A DNA stretch of 64,000 nt from Mesobacillus maritimus (GCF_019749255.1 NZ_JACWFH010000024.1:1-64000); one strand, 5' to 3'; positions 43,885 to 53,428 are shown, numbered from the stretch's first letter. Numbers and translations: made by a program. Notes: generated by a model not told the origin, from the sequence alone.

Positions 43885-45330
43885 ATGAGTGAAAAAAGTT
43901 TTGAGCGGTATCATTTAAGTGATGAGATAAATAAAGCACTTGCATTATTAAAGTATGAATCACCAACACAAGTTCAAAGTGAAGTGATTCCTTTAGCTTT
44001 AGAAAATAAAGATCTTGTCGTTAAGTCACAAACCGGTAGTGGAAAAACGGCAGCCTACGGTATCCCTTTGTCGGAATTGGTTGAATGGGAAGAAAAAAAA
44101 CCACAGGTTTTAATCCTAACTCCGACGCGTGAACTTGCTGCTCAAGTTCGCGAGGATATTACCAATATAGGAAGATTTAAACGCTTGAAAGCGATGGCTG
44201 TTTACGGAAAAGAACCATTTGCGAAACAAAAAGAGGAATTACAACAAAAAACGCATGTTGTAGTTGGTACACCAGGTCGTGTAAAAGATCACGTCGACCG
44301 AGGTACTCTTGTATTAGAGAAAATAAAGTACCTAGTAATTGATGAAGCTGACGAAATGTTGAATATGGGGTTTATTGATGAGGTAGAAGCCATTATTGAG
44401 GAACTTCCAACAAACAGAGTCACAATGGTTTTCTCTGCAACATTACCTAAAGATGTTGAAACACTTTGCCATAAATATATGCGGGACCCTGCCCATGCCG
44501 AGATTGCCTCTACAGGGGTGACAACTGATACTATCGAGCATTTTTTGATTGAGGTAAAAGAAGAGGCAAAAATGGCCTTACTGAAAGATGTAACGGTTGT
44601 TGAAAACCCAGATAGCTGTCTCATTTTTTGCCGTACGAAGGAACATGTTGATACAGTGTATACGGAATTGGATTCTGCGGGGTATTCTTGTGAAAGACTA
44701 CATGGGGGATTAGAGCAAGAAGACCGTTTTGCCGTGATGAATGGGTTTAAAATGGGGAACTTCCGTTATCTAGTTGCAACCGATGTAGCAGCAAGAGGCA
44801 TTGATGTGGATAATGTGACGCTTGTCATTAATTATGATGTTCCAATGGAGAAAGAGAGCTATGTACACCGGACAGGGCGAACAGGGAGAGCAGGAAATAA
44901 GGGGAAGGCCATAACCTTTGCAACTCCATATGAAGGTAAGTTCATTAAGGGTATTGAAAGATACATTGGTTTTGAGCTACCTAAGATGGAAATTCCTAAA
45001 CAATCAGAGGTTGTTGAAAAAACAGCAGCGTTTGAAGAAAAAATGGGCGGTCGTCGTGTCGTTCAAAATAATAAAACCGCTCGAGTCAATCAAGGAATTA
45101 TGAAACTACATTTTAGTGGTGGAAAGAAAAAGAAGCTAAGGGCAGTTGATTTTGTTGGAACAATTGCAAAAATACCTGGCGTTAATGCTGAGGATATTGG
45201 GATTATTACCATTCAGGACCAAATGACGTACGTGGATATTTTGAATGGGAAAGGATCTCTAGTCCTACAGGCGATGGAGAATACACCAGTAAAAGGAAAA
45301 AAATTAAGGGTGAGTAAGGCGATTAAATAA
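43885..45330 (+). CDS. dbpA: DEAD-box ATP-dependent RNA helicase DbpA
   Basis: Remodels 23S rRNA around helix 92 during 50S assembly. The 481-residue protein has the Q motif, [20 protein letters not shown] (about 151-154), SAT and [10 protein letters not shown]. The C-terminal RNA-recognition domain (about 405-481: [20 protein letters not shown], ending LRVSKAIK) identifies DbpA/YxiN. GAGGTC site before the ATG. An RNA-linked neighbourhood with yabR. Confidence 0.94.
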   Translation: MSEKSFERYHLSDEINKALALLKYESPTQVQSEVIPLALENKDLVVKSQTGSGKTAAYGIPLSELVEWEEKKPQVLILTPTRELAAQVREDITNIGRFKRLKAMAVYGKEPFAKQKEELQQKTHVVVGTPGRVKDHVDRGTLVLEKIKYLVIDEADEMLNMGFIDEVEAIIEELPTNRVTMVFSATLPKDVETLCHKYMRDPAHAEIASTGVTTDTIEHFLIEVKEEAKMALLKDVTVVENPDSCLIFCRTKEHVDTVYTELDSAGYSCERLHGGLEQEDRFAVMNGFKMGNFRYLVATDVAARGIDVDNVTLVINYDVPMEKESYVHRTGRTGRAGNKGKAITFATPYEGKFIKGIERYIGFELPKMEIPKQSEVVEKTAAFEEKMGGRRVVQNNKTARVNQGIMKLHFSGGKKKKLRAVDFVGTIAKIPGVNAEDIGIITIQDQMTYVDILNGKGSLVLQAMENTPVKGKKLRVSKAIK

Positions 45331-45431
45331 AGATCGGTTAATTTTTACCATTGTATGGTGAAAGTTAAAAGGCAATACTAACAAAACGATAGTAAAAGAA
45401 GTCCGAACTAAATGAAAAGGGGGAAAAAGAT

Positions 45432-45647
45432 ATGGCAGAGGGAAAAACCGAAAAACAAGCAGAAGAAATTATAAAAGCAAGCTTAGGGGACATGATTCAT
45501 ATTGCTAAAGGTGAAGAAAAGGGGAAGAAGGGAAAGGTAGTAGGGATCCGAGATAACTCGGTGATTGCAGAAATTGGAATTAATCCTAAAAAGAACGAAC
45601 CAATAAAAACTGTGGTCAACCATAAAAATTATAAAATTGTAAAGTAA
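45432..45647 (+). CDS. DUF2187 protein with KOW-like motif
   Basis: 71 residues; LGDMIHIAKGEEKGKKGKVV is a KOW-like turn and the end KTVVNHKNYKIVK is typical of DUF2187. Small Bacillus proteins of unknown function. A strong AAGGGGG ribosome site. Follows dbpA by 100 bases. Confidence 0.82.
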   Translation: MAEGKTEKQAEEIIKASLGDMIHIAKGEEKGKKGKVVGIRDNSVIAEIGINPKKNEPIKTVVNHKNYKIVK

Positions 45648-45661
45648 AGAACTTTTATACC

Positions 45662-45705
45662 ACCTGACCTTTATATGCGACTGAACGCTTGGGGGTCAGG
45701 TTTTC
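45662..45705 (+). terminator. Terminator-like hairpin
   Basis: ACCTGACC/GGTCAGGT stem with a 24-base loop, followed by TTTCTT. Confidence 0.55.
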
Positions 45706-45739
45706 TTAAAGGGTACAGAAAAAGGAGTTAGATTCTTTT

Positions 45740-45931
45740 ATGAAATACATAAAAACCCAGATGAAACAGCTTGTTAAAGAAAATAGGGACTTACAGATAC
45801 ATTTAAAAGCTTTAATGGAAGAACACGAACTCGAGAAAAACTTTGCACTTAAAGCCTTGTACCATTCAGAAGTGGCTGATGGCGGTAAATATCAATCAGC
45901 TTACCAAGCACTTGACTTACCCAAAGGGTAA
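45740..45931 (+). CDS. Small coiled-coil protein, 63 residues
   Basis: Begins MKYIKTQMKQLVKENRDLQI with a heptad-like run to residue 45. AAAGGAG lies upstream of the ATG. Soluble. Family not recognised, but composition and ribosome site support a gene. Confidence 0.55.
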   Translation: MKYIKTQMKQLVKENRDLQIHLKALMEEHELEKNFALKALYHSEVADGGKYQSAYQALDLPKG

Positions 45932-46151
45932 GTTTTTTTGTTGCTCTCGGTGGATAAACGCTATTAGGAGAGGCTTACAGTTCTATCTTCTGCCAAGAAA
46001 AGAATTCAAAGGGGATCGCTTTAAGTGACCAAAAAGATTGGAATACTTTGTGTTATAGAAGATAAGAAATAAATGGATTTCGTGATAAAATGAAGTAAAA
46101 CAATTCCAAGTATAAATTCCATAATAATCAAAAAACATACAGGAGGATAGG

Positions 46152-47297
46152 ATGAAATTTTTTGGTGCAGTTCTTACCTTTATAGGATTTGGTTTTATTG
46201 GCTTGATCGCGACACTAGTGTTATCGTTTTCAAGAGATGCAGAGTTTTATGGCACATTTATCCCGATTATTACAATTGGTCTGATTGTCTTCACAATTCT
46301 TGCAATCTATGGAAAACTTAAAAATAAAGGACCGAAGATTTGCGCGATGGTTTTTCTTTCTATAAGTATCGTAAGCTTAAGTGCACATGAGGGCTATCAT
46401 GCTTATATTTCTAGTCTTGAGGTCGTCAGTACACAGGACGTTGACTTGACCGAATATATGCCATTTACGAAAGATACAAAATCAGTAAAGCTAAAAGAGA
46501 AATCTACCTTCAAAATTGAGGAAAACCTTCCGACAGTTGATGGGGCAACAGCTTTATATCCAGTTTATGCGGCCTTTGTTCAAGCGGTTTATCCGGATAA
46601 AGAATATTCTTTGGATGAGGGCGAAGTAGTCTCCACTCAAACAAGTAATGCCTTTGACCGCTTAGTGTACAGAGATGTGGACATCGTGTTCATGGCACAC
46701 CCATCGGAAAAACAAATGAAAAGTGCAGAGCAACAAGGAATCGATTTAAGATTAACACCGATTGGGAGAGAAGCGTTTGTATTTTTTGTACATAAAGAGA
46801 ACCCGGTAGAGAAATTAACGGTTGAACAGATCCAAGGAATCTACTCTGGCAAAATCACAAATTGGCAGGAAGTTGGCGGAAATAATGAGGAGATCCGGGC
46901 GTTTCAACGGCCAGAAGGAAGCGGCAGTCAATCGGCATTATTAAATGTGATGCAAGGAGTTCCGTTAATGGAGCCGCCATCAGAGGACATTGTTTCAGCG
47001 ATGGGCGGGATTATACGTGAAACAACGAATTATCAAAACAGAAAAAATGCAATTGGATTCTCTTTCAGGCATTTTTCGCAAGATATGGTTGATAACGGAA
47101 AGATTAAAAACATTGCTGTTGAAGGGGTGCTCCCTACAAAAGAGAGTATTCAAAATGAGACTTATCCGTTTGTAAATGAATTTTATGCCATCACAGCGAA
47201 TACCGAACATCCTCATATTCAAGCCTTTATTGAATGGATGCAATCTGAACAAGGACAATGGATTGTTAAACAAACTGGGTACGTTCCTTTGAGGTAA
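46152..47297 (+). CDS. PstS-like periplasmic-binding-fold protein with N-terminal membrane helices
   Basis: 381 residues. The N-terminus has three hydrophobic helices (about 5-25, 37-53, 64-80) rather than a lipoprotein signal, so the binding domain is tethered. The rest is PstS-like: DGATALYPVYAAFVQAVYP, the MAHPSEKQM segment, YSGKITNWQEVGGNNEEI and RPEGSGSQSALLNVM, the last being the phosphate-type anion loop. No pst permease or ATPase genes are nearby. It may be an anion sensor rather than a transporter part. AGGAGG site. Confidence 0.82.
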   Translation: MKFFGAVLTFIGFGFIGLIATLVLSFSRDAEFYGTFIPIITIGLIVFTILAIYGKLKNKGPKICAMVFLSISIVSLSAHEGYHAYISSLEVVSTQDVDLTEYMPFTKDTKSVKLKEKSTFKIEENLPTVDGATALYPVYAAFVQAVYPDKEYSLDEGEVVSTQTSNAFDRLVYRDVDIVFMAHPSEKQMKSAEQQGIDLRLTPIGREAFVFFVHKENPVEKLTVEQIQGIYSGKITNWQEVGGNNEEIRAFQRPEGSGSQSALLNVMQGVPLMEPPSEDIVSAMGGIIRETTNYQNRKNAIGFSFRHFSQDMVDNGKIKNIAVEGVLPTKESIQNETYPFVNEFYAITANTEHPHIQAFIEWMQSEQGQWIVKQTGYVPLR

Positions 47298-47315
47298 TTT
47301 ATGGATACTTTCAAA

Positions 47316-47358
47316 AACCCCTTACAACGTTGGTATTATGCAACGATTGCAAGGGGTT
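47316..47358 (+). terminator. Hairpin after the PstS-like gene
   Basis: AACCCCTT/AAGGGGTT outer stem and an inner AACGTTG/CAACG stem; poor T tract. Confidence 0.5.
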
Positions 47359-47389
47359 ATTCATGTAGTTGATGGTTTATATATAATTC

Positions 47390-48226
47390 TCATTTTCGTT
47401 TATACACTAAACTTTTATAAAAATTCGCAAGAAGTAACATCAACACATGATAAGGCAGATTAAGAAGGACATTTTTCTTGGGAAATTTTAATATCTTTAT
47501 TTTTACCATTAGCCAGTCTAATAAAAGTCGGTAAAATAGGGATTTTACATTGAACAGGAAAGTACTCTTCTCTTTTAATGTTTGTGCTGTAAAAAGACCC
47601 ATTAGGATTGAGTATAATGGCATAAGGATAAAATGTTCCCGCCATGAAGTAAAACGACGAAACCCAAATCTTACTTTTCCCAAAATGGATAGAAAAAACA
47701 ATAAATTCACTGAGGTTACCAAAATTAAATTAAAGTAAGAAACAAATAAAATCACTGGATTCCTTTTCTTTAAAAGCTCATCCCATTTGCTCGTAATGGA
47801 AAAATATACAGGTAACAAAGTGAGCGTGTAAATTGTTTTCCACCAATAATGTTTATAAATATCTAACCGAACGAATAAATGTTCAATAGAAGCAAAGTAA
47901 AGGCTAGCCAATAGCTTAAACTTCCAGCCTAAATGGAAGACGGAAATATATAAAGCAGTAAAAGGGATGAAAATGGCCTGTGAAAAGATTGCTCCGAGAA
48001 TACTATCTAAACTTTTATTTTTTAGCAAAGCAGGCTTGTAGCGATAGGCTTTAAAAATATTGTACGTAAAATACTCAAAAATGTATGCCATCCCTATATT
48101 TGAAATCAAGGCAATAAAAGTACGCTTACGGTTTTTACTTTTCAAAAAGGTATAGATGAGTAAGGAAGAATGAATGAAGAGCAATAGTAGGTAAGGATAC
48201 TTATGATATTTCTTTTGCAGCCTCAT
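47390..48226 (-). CDS. Integral membrane protein, unknown
   Basis: 278 residues with about seven predicted helices and a strongly basic surface (Lys/Arg-rich loops). Membrane proteins of this type are common in spore-formers, but I cannot name the family with certainty. GGAAGGAG site before the ATG. It is alone between two intergenic stretches. Confidence 0.65.
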   Translation of the reverse strand: MRLQKKYHKYPYLLLLFIHSSLLIYTFLKSKNRKRTFIALISNIGMAYIFEYFTYNIFKAYRYKPALLKNKSLDSILGAIFSQAIFIPFTALYISVFHLGWKFKLLASLYFASIEHLFVRLDIYKHYWWKTIYTLTLLPVYFSITSKWDELLKKRNPVILFVSYFNLILVTSVNLLFFLSILGKVRFGFRRFTSWREHFILMPLYSILMGLFTAQTLKEKSTFLFNVKSLFYRLLLDWLMVKIKILKFPKKNVLLNLPYHVLMLLLANFYKSLVYKRK

Positions 48227-48730
48227 ATATGACTCCTTCCAAAAGAATGAATTTGGTGATGATTATGCATAGTCCATTCCATCCTTTTTGCTTCATCTGT
48301 TGTATGTTCAAGCCTACGGTTGTTTTATAATGAGGGAGTGATTGAATGAGGTAGTGTCCATCTTTTCAAACGAAATGGCCTATCCATTTTTCATTCCCGA
48401 GAATTTGTATCACGATTATAGATACAATTATTATGATTTGAAGCAAGTAGGCATTATATGCATAAAATAGCGGGGATTGCGCTTATTTAAATTGAGATTT
48501 GGGAATAAGAAGTTATCCTTTAGGTGGAGTATTATATCCTTAGTGGATGAATATCGGGGCGGTAAAAGAGAAAATAAACTTTTGCCTATACAGAAAACAG
48601 AAAAACAACCGCTCATGTGCAGGTCTAGGTCTTTAGCGGTTGTTTTCCAATAGGAGAATAGTTAGAAGGAATATTCTCTTATTGCATTATTGACTGGTGA
48701 TAAGGTCGATCTCTTAAGATTTTAAGAAAT
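48227..48730. other. Intergenic region of about 500 bases
   Basis: Contains a possible 42-codon TTG frame (48342-48470, reading AYPFFIPENLYHDYRYNYYD) with a poorly spaced GGGAGTG; too weak to call. A strong AAAACAACCGCT/AGCGGTTGTTTT hairpin (48602-48646) probably terminates guaD on the minus strand. Confidence 0.45.
48602..48646 (-). terminator. Probable guaD terminator
   Basis: Perfect 12-pair stem with a 21-base loop, about 85 bases beyond the guaD stop. The arms end in A and T runs in both directions. Confidence 0.6.
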
Positions 48731-50086
48731 TTATCGTGAATGAACCTTTTGTCCTTGTACCCAGACTTCCCGGATATTTTCAGGACGAACCTGATAAATG
48801 ATTTTTTCGAAAACGTCATGCAAGGTGTCATTAAAAATAGGAAGTTTTGCAGTTTTTATGGTTGTATCAATTACTTGGACATCCCAAGCATAATTTGGTT
48901 CTATGCGTCCAATGGGTAAACTTAAACTTTCCCCTCCACCAGCTGTAGCGAAATAGAAGGCTTTATTTATCGTTATGCGTGAATGGCCGAGACCACGACG
49001 GGTAGAAGGAAGTGCGGGATTAACTCCGTCTTCTAGCATCCTTGAAGACATTACTGATTGTCGGATATTATCATACATACTGGGAGAAAATCCGCCTGAT
49101 AGGTCTGAACCGAGACCGATATCAACCCCTTTTGCATGAAAATGTGCAACGGGTAACACACTATTGGCAAAATATGCATTAGAAATAGGACAATGGCTAA
49201 TAGCGGTTCCAGTTTCAGCAAATAACTCTACATCCTCATCTTCTAGGAAATTACAATGGGCCATCACAGATTTAGACTGTAATAGGCCAAAATTATGTAA
49301 CGAAACCGCATCACTTTTATTGAAACGCTCTTTAACAAACGCATGCGCCCAATCACTTTCACTACAGTGAGACTGGATATGTGTGTCGTATTTAGCCGCC
49401 AATGCCCCTAACCCTTTTAATGCTTCGTCGGTGCAACTTGGAATGAAGCGGGGGGTAACCACGGGGTATACCCCTTGTTTGGTTGTTTTTGATAATTCTT
49501 TAACCGTTAAAATAAACTCCTCGGTTTCGTCTAGTGCTGTTTGTGTATCCTCATCTCTATAATAGGACGGATTTTGTGTTAAATCATCCATAACCACTTT
49601 CCCGACTAGGCCTCGTTGTCCTTGCTTCGCGCAGATTTCTGCAAGTAGGATACTTGCTTCCTTATGAATCGTGGCAAAATAAAGAGCGGTTGTAGTTCCG
49701 TTTGCCAGCAAAGTCTGAACAACATCTTCGTACACCTCATTGGCAAAATGTAGATCCGAAAATTTTGATTCAATCGGAAAGGTATAGGTGTTTAACCAGT
49801 CAGAAAGAGGGAGGTCGAGTGCGGTACCGGATTGAGCCCATTGCGGTGCATGTACATGTGTGTCGACAAAACCAGGTAAGAAGTACTGTCCGTCGGCTAA
49901 ACAATGATAATTGTCTTTTCCTTGATAAATATCAATTAGAGCTTGGTACTCATCATTTTCTGGTGCGATAATTTTCTCAATCATCCCATCTGATCCGATA
50001 CAGAAAAGGCAGTCTGTTAAAATCCGCACCACCTTTGATGAATCACTAGTAAATGCTGTACCTTTGAATACTTCCGTATAATTCAT
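48731..50086 (-). CDS. guaD: Guanine deaminase, amidohydrolase type
   Basis: Converts guanine to xanthine with a zinc ion. The 451-residue protein is of the amidohydrolase type, unlike the small cytidine-deaminase-like GuaD of B. subtilis. It has the metal motif PGFVDTHVHAPQW, HIQSHCSESDW, HCNFLEDEDV and the final metal Asp in DIGLGSDLSGG. Start at 50086 with a promoter upstream. Together with guaC it covers guanine salvage and breakdown, though they lie 48 kb apart. Confidence 0.9.
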   Translation of the reverse strand: MNYTEVFKGTAFTSDSSKVVRILTDCLFCIGSDGMIEKIIAPENDEYQALIDIYQGKDNYHCLADGQYFLPGFVDTHVHAPQWAQSGTALDLPLSDWLNTYTFPIESKFSDLHFANEVYEDVVQTLLANGTTTALYFATIHKEASILLAEICAKQGQRGLVGKVVMDDLTQNPSYYRDEDTQTALDETEEFILTVKELSKTTKQGVYPVVTPRFIPSCTDEALKGLGALAAKYDTHIQSHCSESDWAHAFVKERFNKSDAVSLHNFGLLQSKSVMAHCNFLEDEDVELFAETGTAISHCPISNAYFANSVLPVAHFHAKGVDIGLGSDLSGGFSPSMYDNIRQSVMSSRMLEDGVNPALPSTRRGLGHSRITINKAFYFATAGGGESLSLPIGRIEPNYAWDVQVIDTTIKTAKLPIFNDTLHDVFEKIIYQVRPENIREVWVQGQKVHSR

Positions 50087-50131
50087 TTAGTAAATCACCC
50101 TATTGTTCGTATTTTAGTCATTATAGTTGGT

Positions 50132-50160
50132 ATTATAGGATAGTTATTCCATTATGTCTA
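50132..50160 (-). promoter_or_regulatory. SigA-type promoter of guaD
   Basis: TAGACA (50155-50160) and a perfect TATAAT (50132-50137), 17 bases apart on the minus strand. A lone ACGAACA sequence between promoter and gene resembles half a PurR box. Confidence 0.7.
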
Positions 50161-50293
50161 TCCAATTCTATGTAATACAGAGGACAGGGACATAAGGTTG
50201 CATATATTCCTGAAAGGAAAGAAACAATAGATGTGTGCAATAAATTGGATTTCTTATCCAATTAAAAAAAAGTGACCAAAAGGAGAATAACAA

Positions 50294-50905
50294 ATGTCGA
50301 ATGTAAAATTGGCTGTAATTTTTTACAGTATGGGTGGAACAAACTATCAATTAGCACAATGGGCGGAAGAAGGTGCGAAAGAAGCGGGTGCTGAGGTTAA
50401 GGTATTAAAAGTAGAAGAATTAGCACCACAATCAATCATTGATCGAAATGAAGTGTGGAAAGCAACAGTGGAAGCAACTAAAGATGTACCAATTGCAACG
50501 TCGGACGATATTGAGTGGGCTGATGCAATCATCTTTAGTGTCCCAACACGATTCGGAAACATGCCTTCCCAAATGAAACAGTTCCTTGATATCCAAGGTG
50601 GGCTATGGGCAAGTGGGAAAACAATCAACAAAGTAGTCAGTGCAATGACGTCTGCACAGAATCCACATGGTGGTCAGGAAGCAACCATCTTATCTTTATA
50701 TACATCAATGATGCATTGGGGTGCCATTATTGCTACGCCTGGTTACACAGATCCAGTGATTTTTGGTTCGGGAGGAAATCCATATGGAACAAGTGTAACG
50801 GTTGGACAGGATGGGAAAATGATTGAAGACGTTGAAGCAACAGTGAAACATCAAGCCAAGCGTACAGTGACAGTTGCGGAATGGGTGAAAAAAGGAACAC
50901 AATGA
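50294..50905 (+). CDS. wrbA: NAD(P)H:quinone oxidoreductase, WrbA type
   Basis: 203-residue flavodoxin-like two-electron quinone reductase that avoids semiquinone radicals. FYSMGGTNYQLAQWAEEG forms the FMN phosphate loop, PTRFGNMPSQMKQFLD the family signature, and HGGQEATILSLYTSMMHWGA the flavin-edge loop. AAAGGAG site. Monocistronic with a terminator. Confidence 0.93.
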   Translation: MSNVKLAVIFYSMGGTNYQLAQWAEEGAKEAGAEVKVLKVEELAPQSIIDRNEVWKATVEATKDVPIATSDDIEWADAIIFSVPTRFGNMPSQMKQFLDIQGGLWASGKTINKVVSAMTSAQNPHGGQEATILSLYTSMMHWGAIIATPGYTDPVIFGSGGNPYGTSVTVGQDGKMIEDVEATVKHQAKRTVTVAEWVKKGTQ

Positions 50906-50930
50906 GTTGTTATAAAAGAATTTCTTTTTA

Positions 50931-50960
50931 GGATAAAACTACAATGGTTTTATCCTTTTT
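50931..50960 (+). terminator. Terminator of wrbA
   Basis: GGATAAAAC/GTTTTATCC perfect stem followed by five T residues. Confidence 0.88.
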
Positions 50961-51088
50961 ATGTTGGTTATTGGGGGAATTATGGGAACAAAAAAGGTTT
51001 AGTTCTGATTTTTACTAATTAAGGATTTACTTCTTAATAAGAATATGTAATATTTAGATAACTAGATAGTTAAGGAGCGTGATGTTTT

Positions 51089-51157
51089 ATGAGAATGAAT
51101 CTAAGTGAAGTACTCAATATATCATCCATCATCAATATAAGGGGGATTTTACGTTAG
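51089..51157 (+). CDS. Leader peptide upstream of the RsgA paralogue
   Basis: A 22-codon ORF starting MRMNLSEVLN with TTAAGGAG 8-12 bases upstream of the ATG. A TTTACT-16-TAATAT promoter-like pair lies near 51027-51054. The ORF's last third contains AAGGGGGATT (51139-51148), which can pair with the anti-Shine-Dalgarno strand downstream. It ends 38 bases before the RsgA-like start codon. A regulatory leader is the likely role. Confidence 0.65.
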   Translation: MRMNLSEVLNISSIINIRGILR

Positions 51158-51188
51158 CATAGCTGAATCCTCCTTCTCATTAAGGAGG
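51139..51188 (+). promoter_or_regulatory. Translational attenuator of the RsgA paralogue
   Basis: The gene's own AAGGAGG (51182-51188) is fully paired by CCTCCTT (51169-51175) around a 6-base loop, hiding the ribosome site. The competing partner AAGGGGGATT (51139-51148) inside the leader ORF can pair with AATCCTCCTT (51166-51175) over 10 positions with one wobble, which frees the site. Ribosomes finishing the leader ORF would cover that strand (off); ribosomes stalled earlier would leave it free (on). Confidence 0.65.
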
Positions 51189-51195
51189 CAACCAT

Positions 51196-52227
51196 TTGTA
51201 CGAACTAGAAAAATTAGGGTATCACTCGATATTTGAGAAACCTACCCATTCAAATTACAGAATGGGTCGTGTGGCAACCCATTCCAATGGGATATATAAA
51301 ATCCTCTCTCCTCAAGGTGAATTTCATTCCCAGTGTTCGGGGAAATTTTATCATCAAGTGGAAGAGAGTAGGGATTTACCTTGTGTAGGCGACTGGGTTT
51401 TATTTGAACCGTTATTGAACGAAGGGAAAGGAATTATTCATAAGGTCTTACAACGGCATAGTCTGTTATCACGTCATGGAGCAGGGGAAAAGAAAGCAGA
51501 GCAGCTTATGGCGGCGAATGTAGATATTGTTTTTTTAGTAAATGGATTAAATGAATTTAATCTTAGAAGGATGGAGCGGTATTTAGTCCAGGTTTATGAA
51601 AGTGGGGCAACTCCAATCTTTATTCTAACGAAGCGAGATTTATGTGAAGATGTCGAAGCAAAAGTGAAAGCTGTTGAAGAAATCGCTTGGGGTGTTCCGA
51701 TTCTCGTGATCGATACTCGTAATGATAGTATGGAACCCATTAAAGGATATCTTTCCCCAGGGAAAACGGGGGCACTAATTGGGTCCTCTGGTGTAGGGAA
51801 ATCAACATTGATTAACCGCTTAATTGGAGAAGATATTCAAAAAACACAAGGGATTCGTGAGGTGGATGCCAAGGGGAGGCATACCACCACTCACCGTGAG
51901 CTTTTTCTGTTACCTGATGGGGGAGTACTCATCGATACACCAGGCATGCGGGAGCTCCAGTTATGGTCTGGTGAAGAATCTGCGAATGAAACCTTTCAAG
52001 ATATTTTAACTCTAAGTCAAAACTGTAAGTTCCGAGATTGTCATCATGAACAAGAGCCAGGGTGCGCGATTAAACAGGCTATAGAAAATAGGCAACTTAC
52101 TAAAGAAAGATATAATAGTTACCAAAAGTTACAACGTGAAACAAAGTTCCTTGATCTAAAGGATAAATATGGGACCCATCACGCCACGCGAATTCAGGTA
52201 AAGGATATTCGCAAGAAAAAGAAATAA
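51196..52227 (+). CDS. RsgA-family ribosome-associated GTPase (paralogue)
   Basis: Circularly permuted GTPase that binds the 30S subunit. The 343-residue protein has an N-terminal OB-like domain, G4 TKRD at 145-148 before G1 GSSGVGKS at 196-203, G3 DTPG at 247-250, and the zinc knuckle C277-x4-C282-x-H284-x5-C290. It is longer than B. subtilis RsgA/YloQ (298) and lacks the usual prkC-rpe neighbours, so it is probably a second copy. TTG start 7 bases after AAGGAGG. The attenuator in front suggests induction when translation is impaired. Confidence 0.9.
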   Translation: MYELEKLGYHSIFEKPTHSNYRMGRVATHSNGIYKILSPQGEFHSQCSGKFYHQVEESRDLPCVGDWVLFEPLLNEGKGIIHKVLQRHSLLSRHGAGEKKAEQLMAANVDIVFLVNGLNEFNLRRMERYLVQVYESGATPIFILTKRDLCEDVEAKVKAVEEIAWGVPILVIDTRNDSMEPIKGYLSPGKTGALIGSSGVGKSTLINRLIGEDIQKTQGIREVDAKGRHTTTHRELFLLPDGGVLIDTPGMRELQLWSGEESANETFQDILTLSQNCKFRDCHHEQEPGCAIKQAIENRQLTKERYNSYQKLQRETKFLDLKDKYGTHHATRIQVKDIRKKKK

Positions 52228-52303
52228 AAATAGGTAAGTTTGTATGGCTCTTGCTCAAAGTAAGATTTTAGCAACAACCTTTATAAAAACTGCCTTTTGT
52301 TTA

Positions 52304-52330
52304 GACGAATTCGCTTCTGAATTCGTCTTT
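52304..52330 (+). terminator. Hairpin after the RsgA paralogue
   Basis: GACGAATTC/GAATTCGTC perfect stem with a 6-base loop, followed by TTTGTTC. Confidence 0.7.
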
Positions 52331-52456
52331 GTTCTATTTCGAGTAAAAAGAATGGCTAGGTCTTTTTATGATACTCAAATGACAAGTTGAACAAAGTACA
52401 TTCCCAAAGCATAGGCATATGATAATTTGAAATTTATTTGGAAGGGAATGACAGAT

Positions 52457-53374
52457 ATGTATCTTGATCCTAGATCCTACCCAACCCTATATTCAAATCC
52501 GAATGCTTCTACCCAGGGTTATAGCTTAAGTTATAGGGAAAGCAACTCATTGGGAGTTGAACAAGAGGCTCTTGAAGCCCTCCTTGCTGGTATGAAAAGA
52601 GAAGCTTCTACCATCGATCTTTATAGTCAATTATTTTATCTTGCACCAAATCAAAACCAAAAAAATTCCATTCAGCATGAATTAGTAAACAAACATGCCC
52701 GTTTGCAACAATTTACTGATTTATATTATGCAATCACTGGAAGGCAACCTGTATACCAAATCGATAAAGTTAGTATTAATAGTTATCATGAAGGACTGCA
52801 AAAAGCTTATGAAGCAGAAGTAGAAGGTTCCAAGGAGTATCGAGAGGGTTATTTTCAAACCCAAAACCCTCAAGTTCGAAGTGTACTATCATGGGCTTTT
52901 GAAGAGGAAGAGGTAATTGATACACGATTTGATGATTTTCAAGAGGCAAGGTTACTTGAACTAAAAGATTATGGCCCAAACCCATTTGTCATTGATATTG
53001 AAAAGGCGACTAAACAAAACGATACATTTCGTACAGCCTTATGGACGGGAGAACATTTTCAAGTGACTCTCATGAGAATCAATGTTGGAGAAGACATTGG
53101 CTTAGAAATTCATCCAGACCTCGACCAATTCCTAAGGATAGAACAAGGTCAAGGAATTGTTCAAATGGGAGATCGTAAAGATCAATTAAATTTTCAGGAA
53201 AATGTTTATGATGACTATAGCATCGTCATCCCAGCAGGTAAATGGCATAACCTGACCAATACGGGGAATGAACCCCTTAAGTTGTACTCCATTTATGCTC
53301 CACCACAGCATCCATTTGGTACAGTTCATAAAACCAAAGCAGAGGCTATGGCGGCTGAAGAAAATCATCACTAA
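52457..53374 (+). CDS. Ferritin-like plus cupin fusion protein
   Basis: 305 residues from the ATG at 52457, which has GGAAGGGA 8-9 bases upstream. The N-terminal half (about 35-160) is a ferritin-like helical bundle with EALLAGMKREASTIDLYSQL. The C-terminal half is a cupin: HFQVTLMRINVGEDIGLEIH, DQFLRIEQGQGIVQMG and SIVIPAGKWHNLTNTG, with His and Glu metal ligands kept. The combination in one chain is unusual. Function unknown; a metal-dependent role in spore or stress biology is possible. Confidence 0.75.
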   Translation: MYLDPRSYPTLYSNPNASTQGYSLSYRESNSLGVEQEALEALLAGMKREASTIDLYSQLFYLAPNQNQKNSIQHELVNKHARLQQFTDLYYAITGRQPVYQIDKVSINSYHEGLQKAYEAEVEGSKEYREGYFQTQNPQVRSVLSWAFEEEEVIDTRFDDFQEARLLELKDYGPNPFVIDIEKATKQNDTFRTALWTGEHFQVTLMRINVGEDIGLEIHPDLDQFLRIEQGQGIVQMGDRKDQLNFQENVYDDYSIVIPAGKWHNLTNTGNEPLKLYSIYAPPQHPFGTVHKTKAEAMAAEENHH

Positions 53375-53381
53375 ATCTTAC

Positions 53382-53428
53382 AAGGATGAAAAAGTTGATT
53401 TGAAAAGACTTTTTCATCCTTGTTTTTT
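53382..53428 (+). terminator. Intrinsic terminator
   Basis: AAGGATGAAAAAG/CTTTTTCATCCTT perfect 13-pair stem followed by GTTTTTT. Confidence 0.92.

Noticed and set aside
48342-48470. A 42-codon TTG frame between the membrane protein and guaD
   Set aside because: Ribosome-site spacing is poor and no family was recognised, so it is mentioned only in the intergenic entry.
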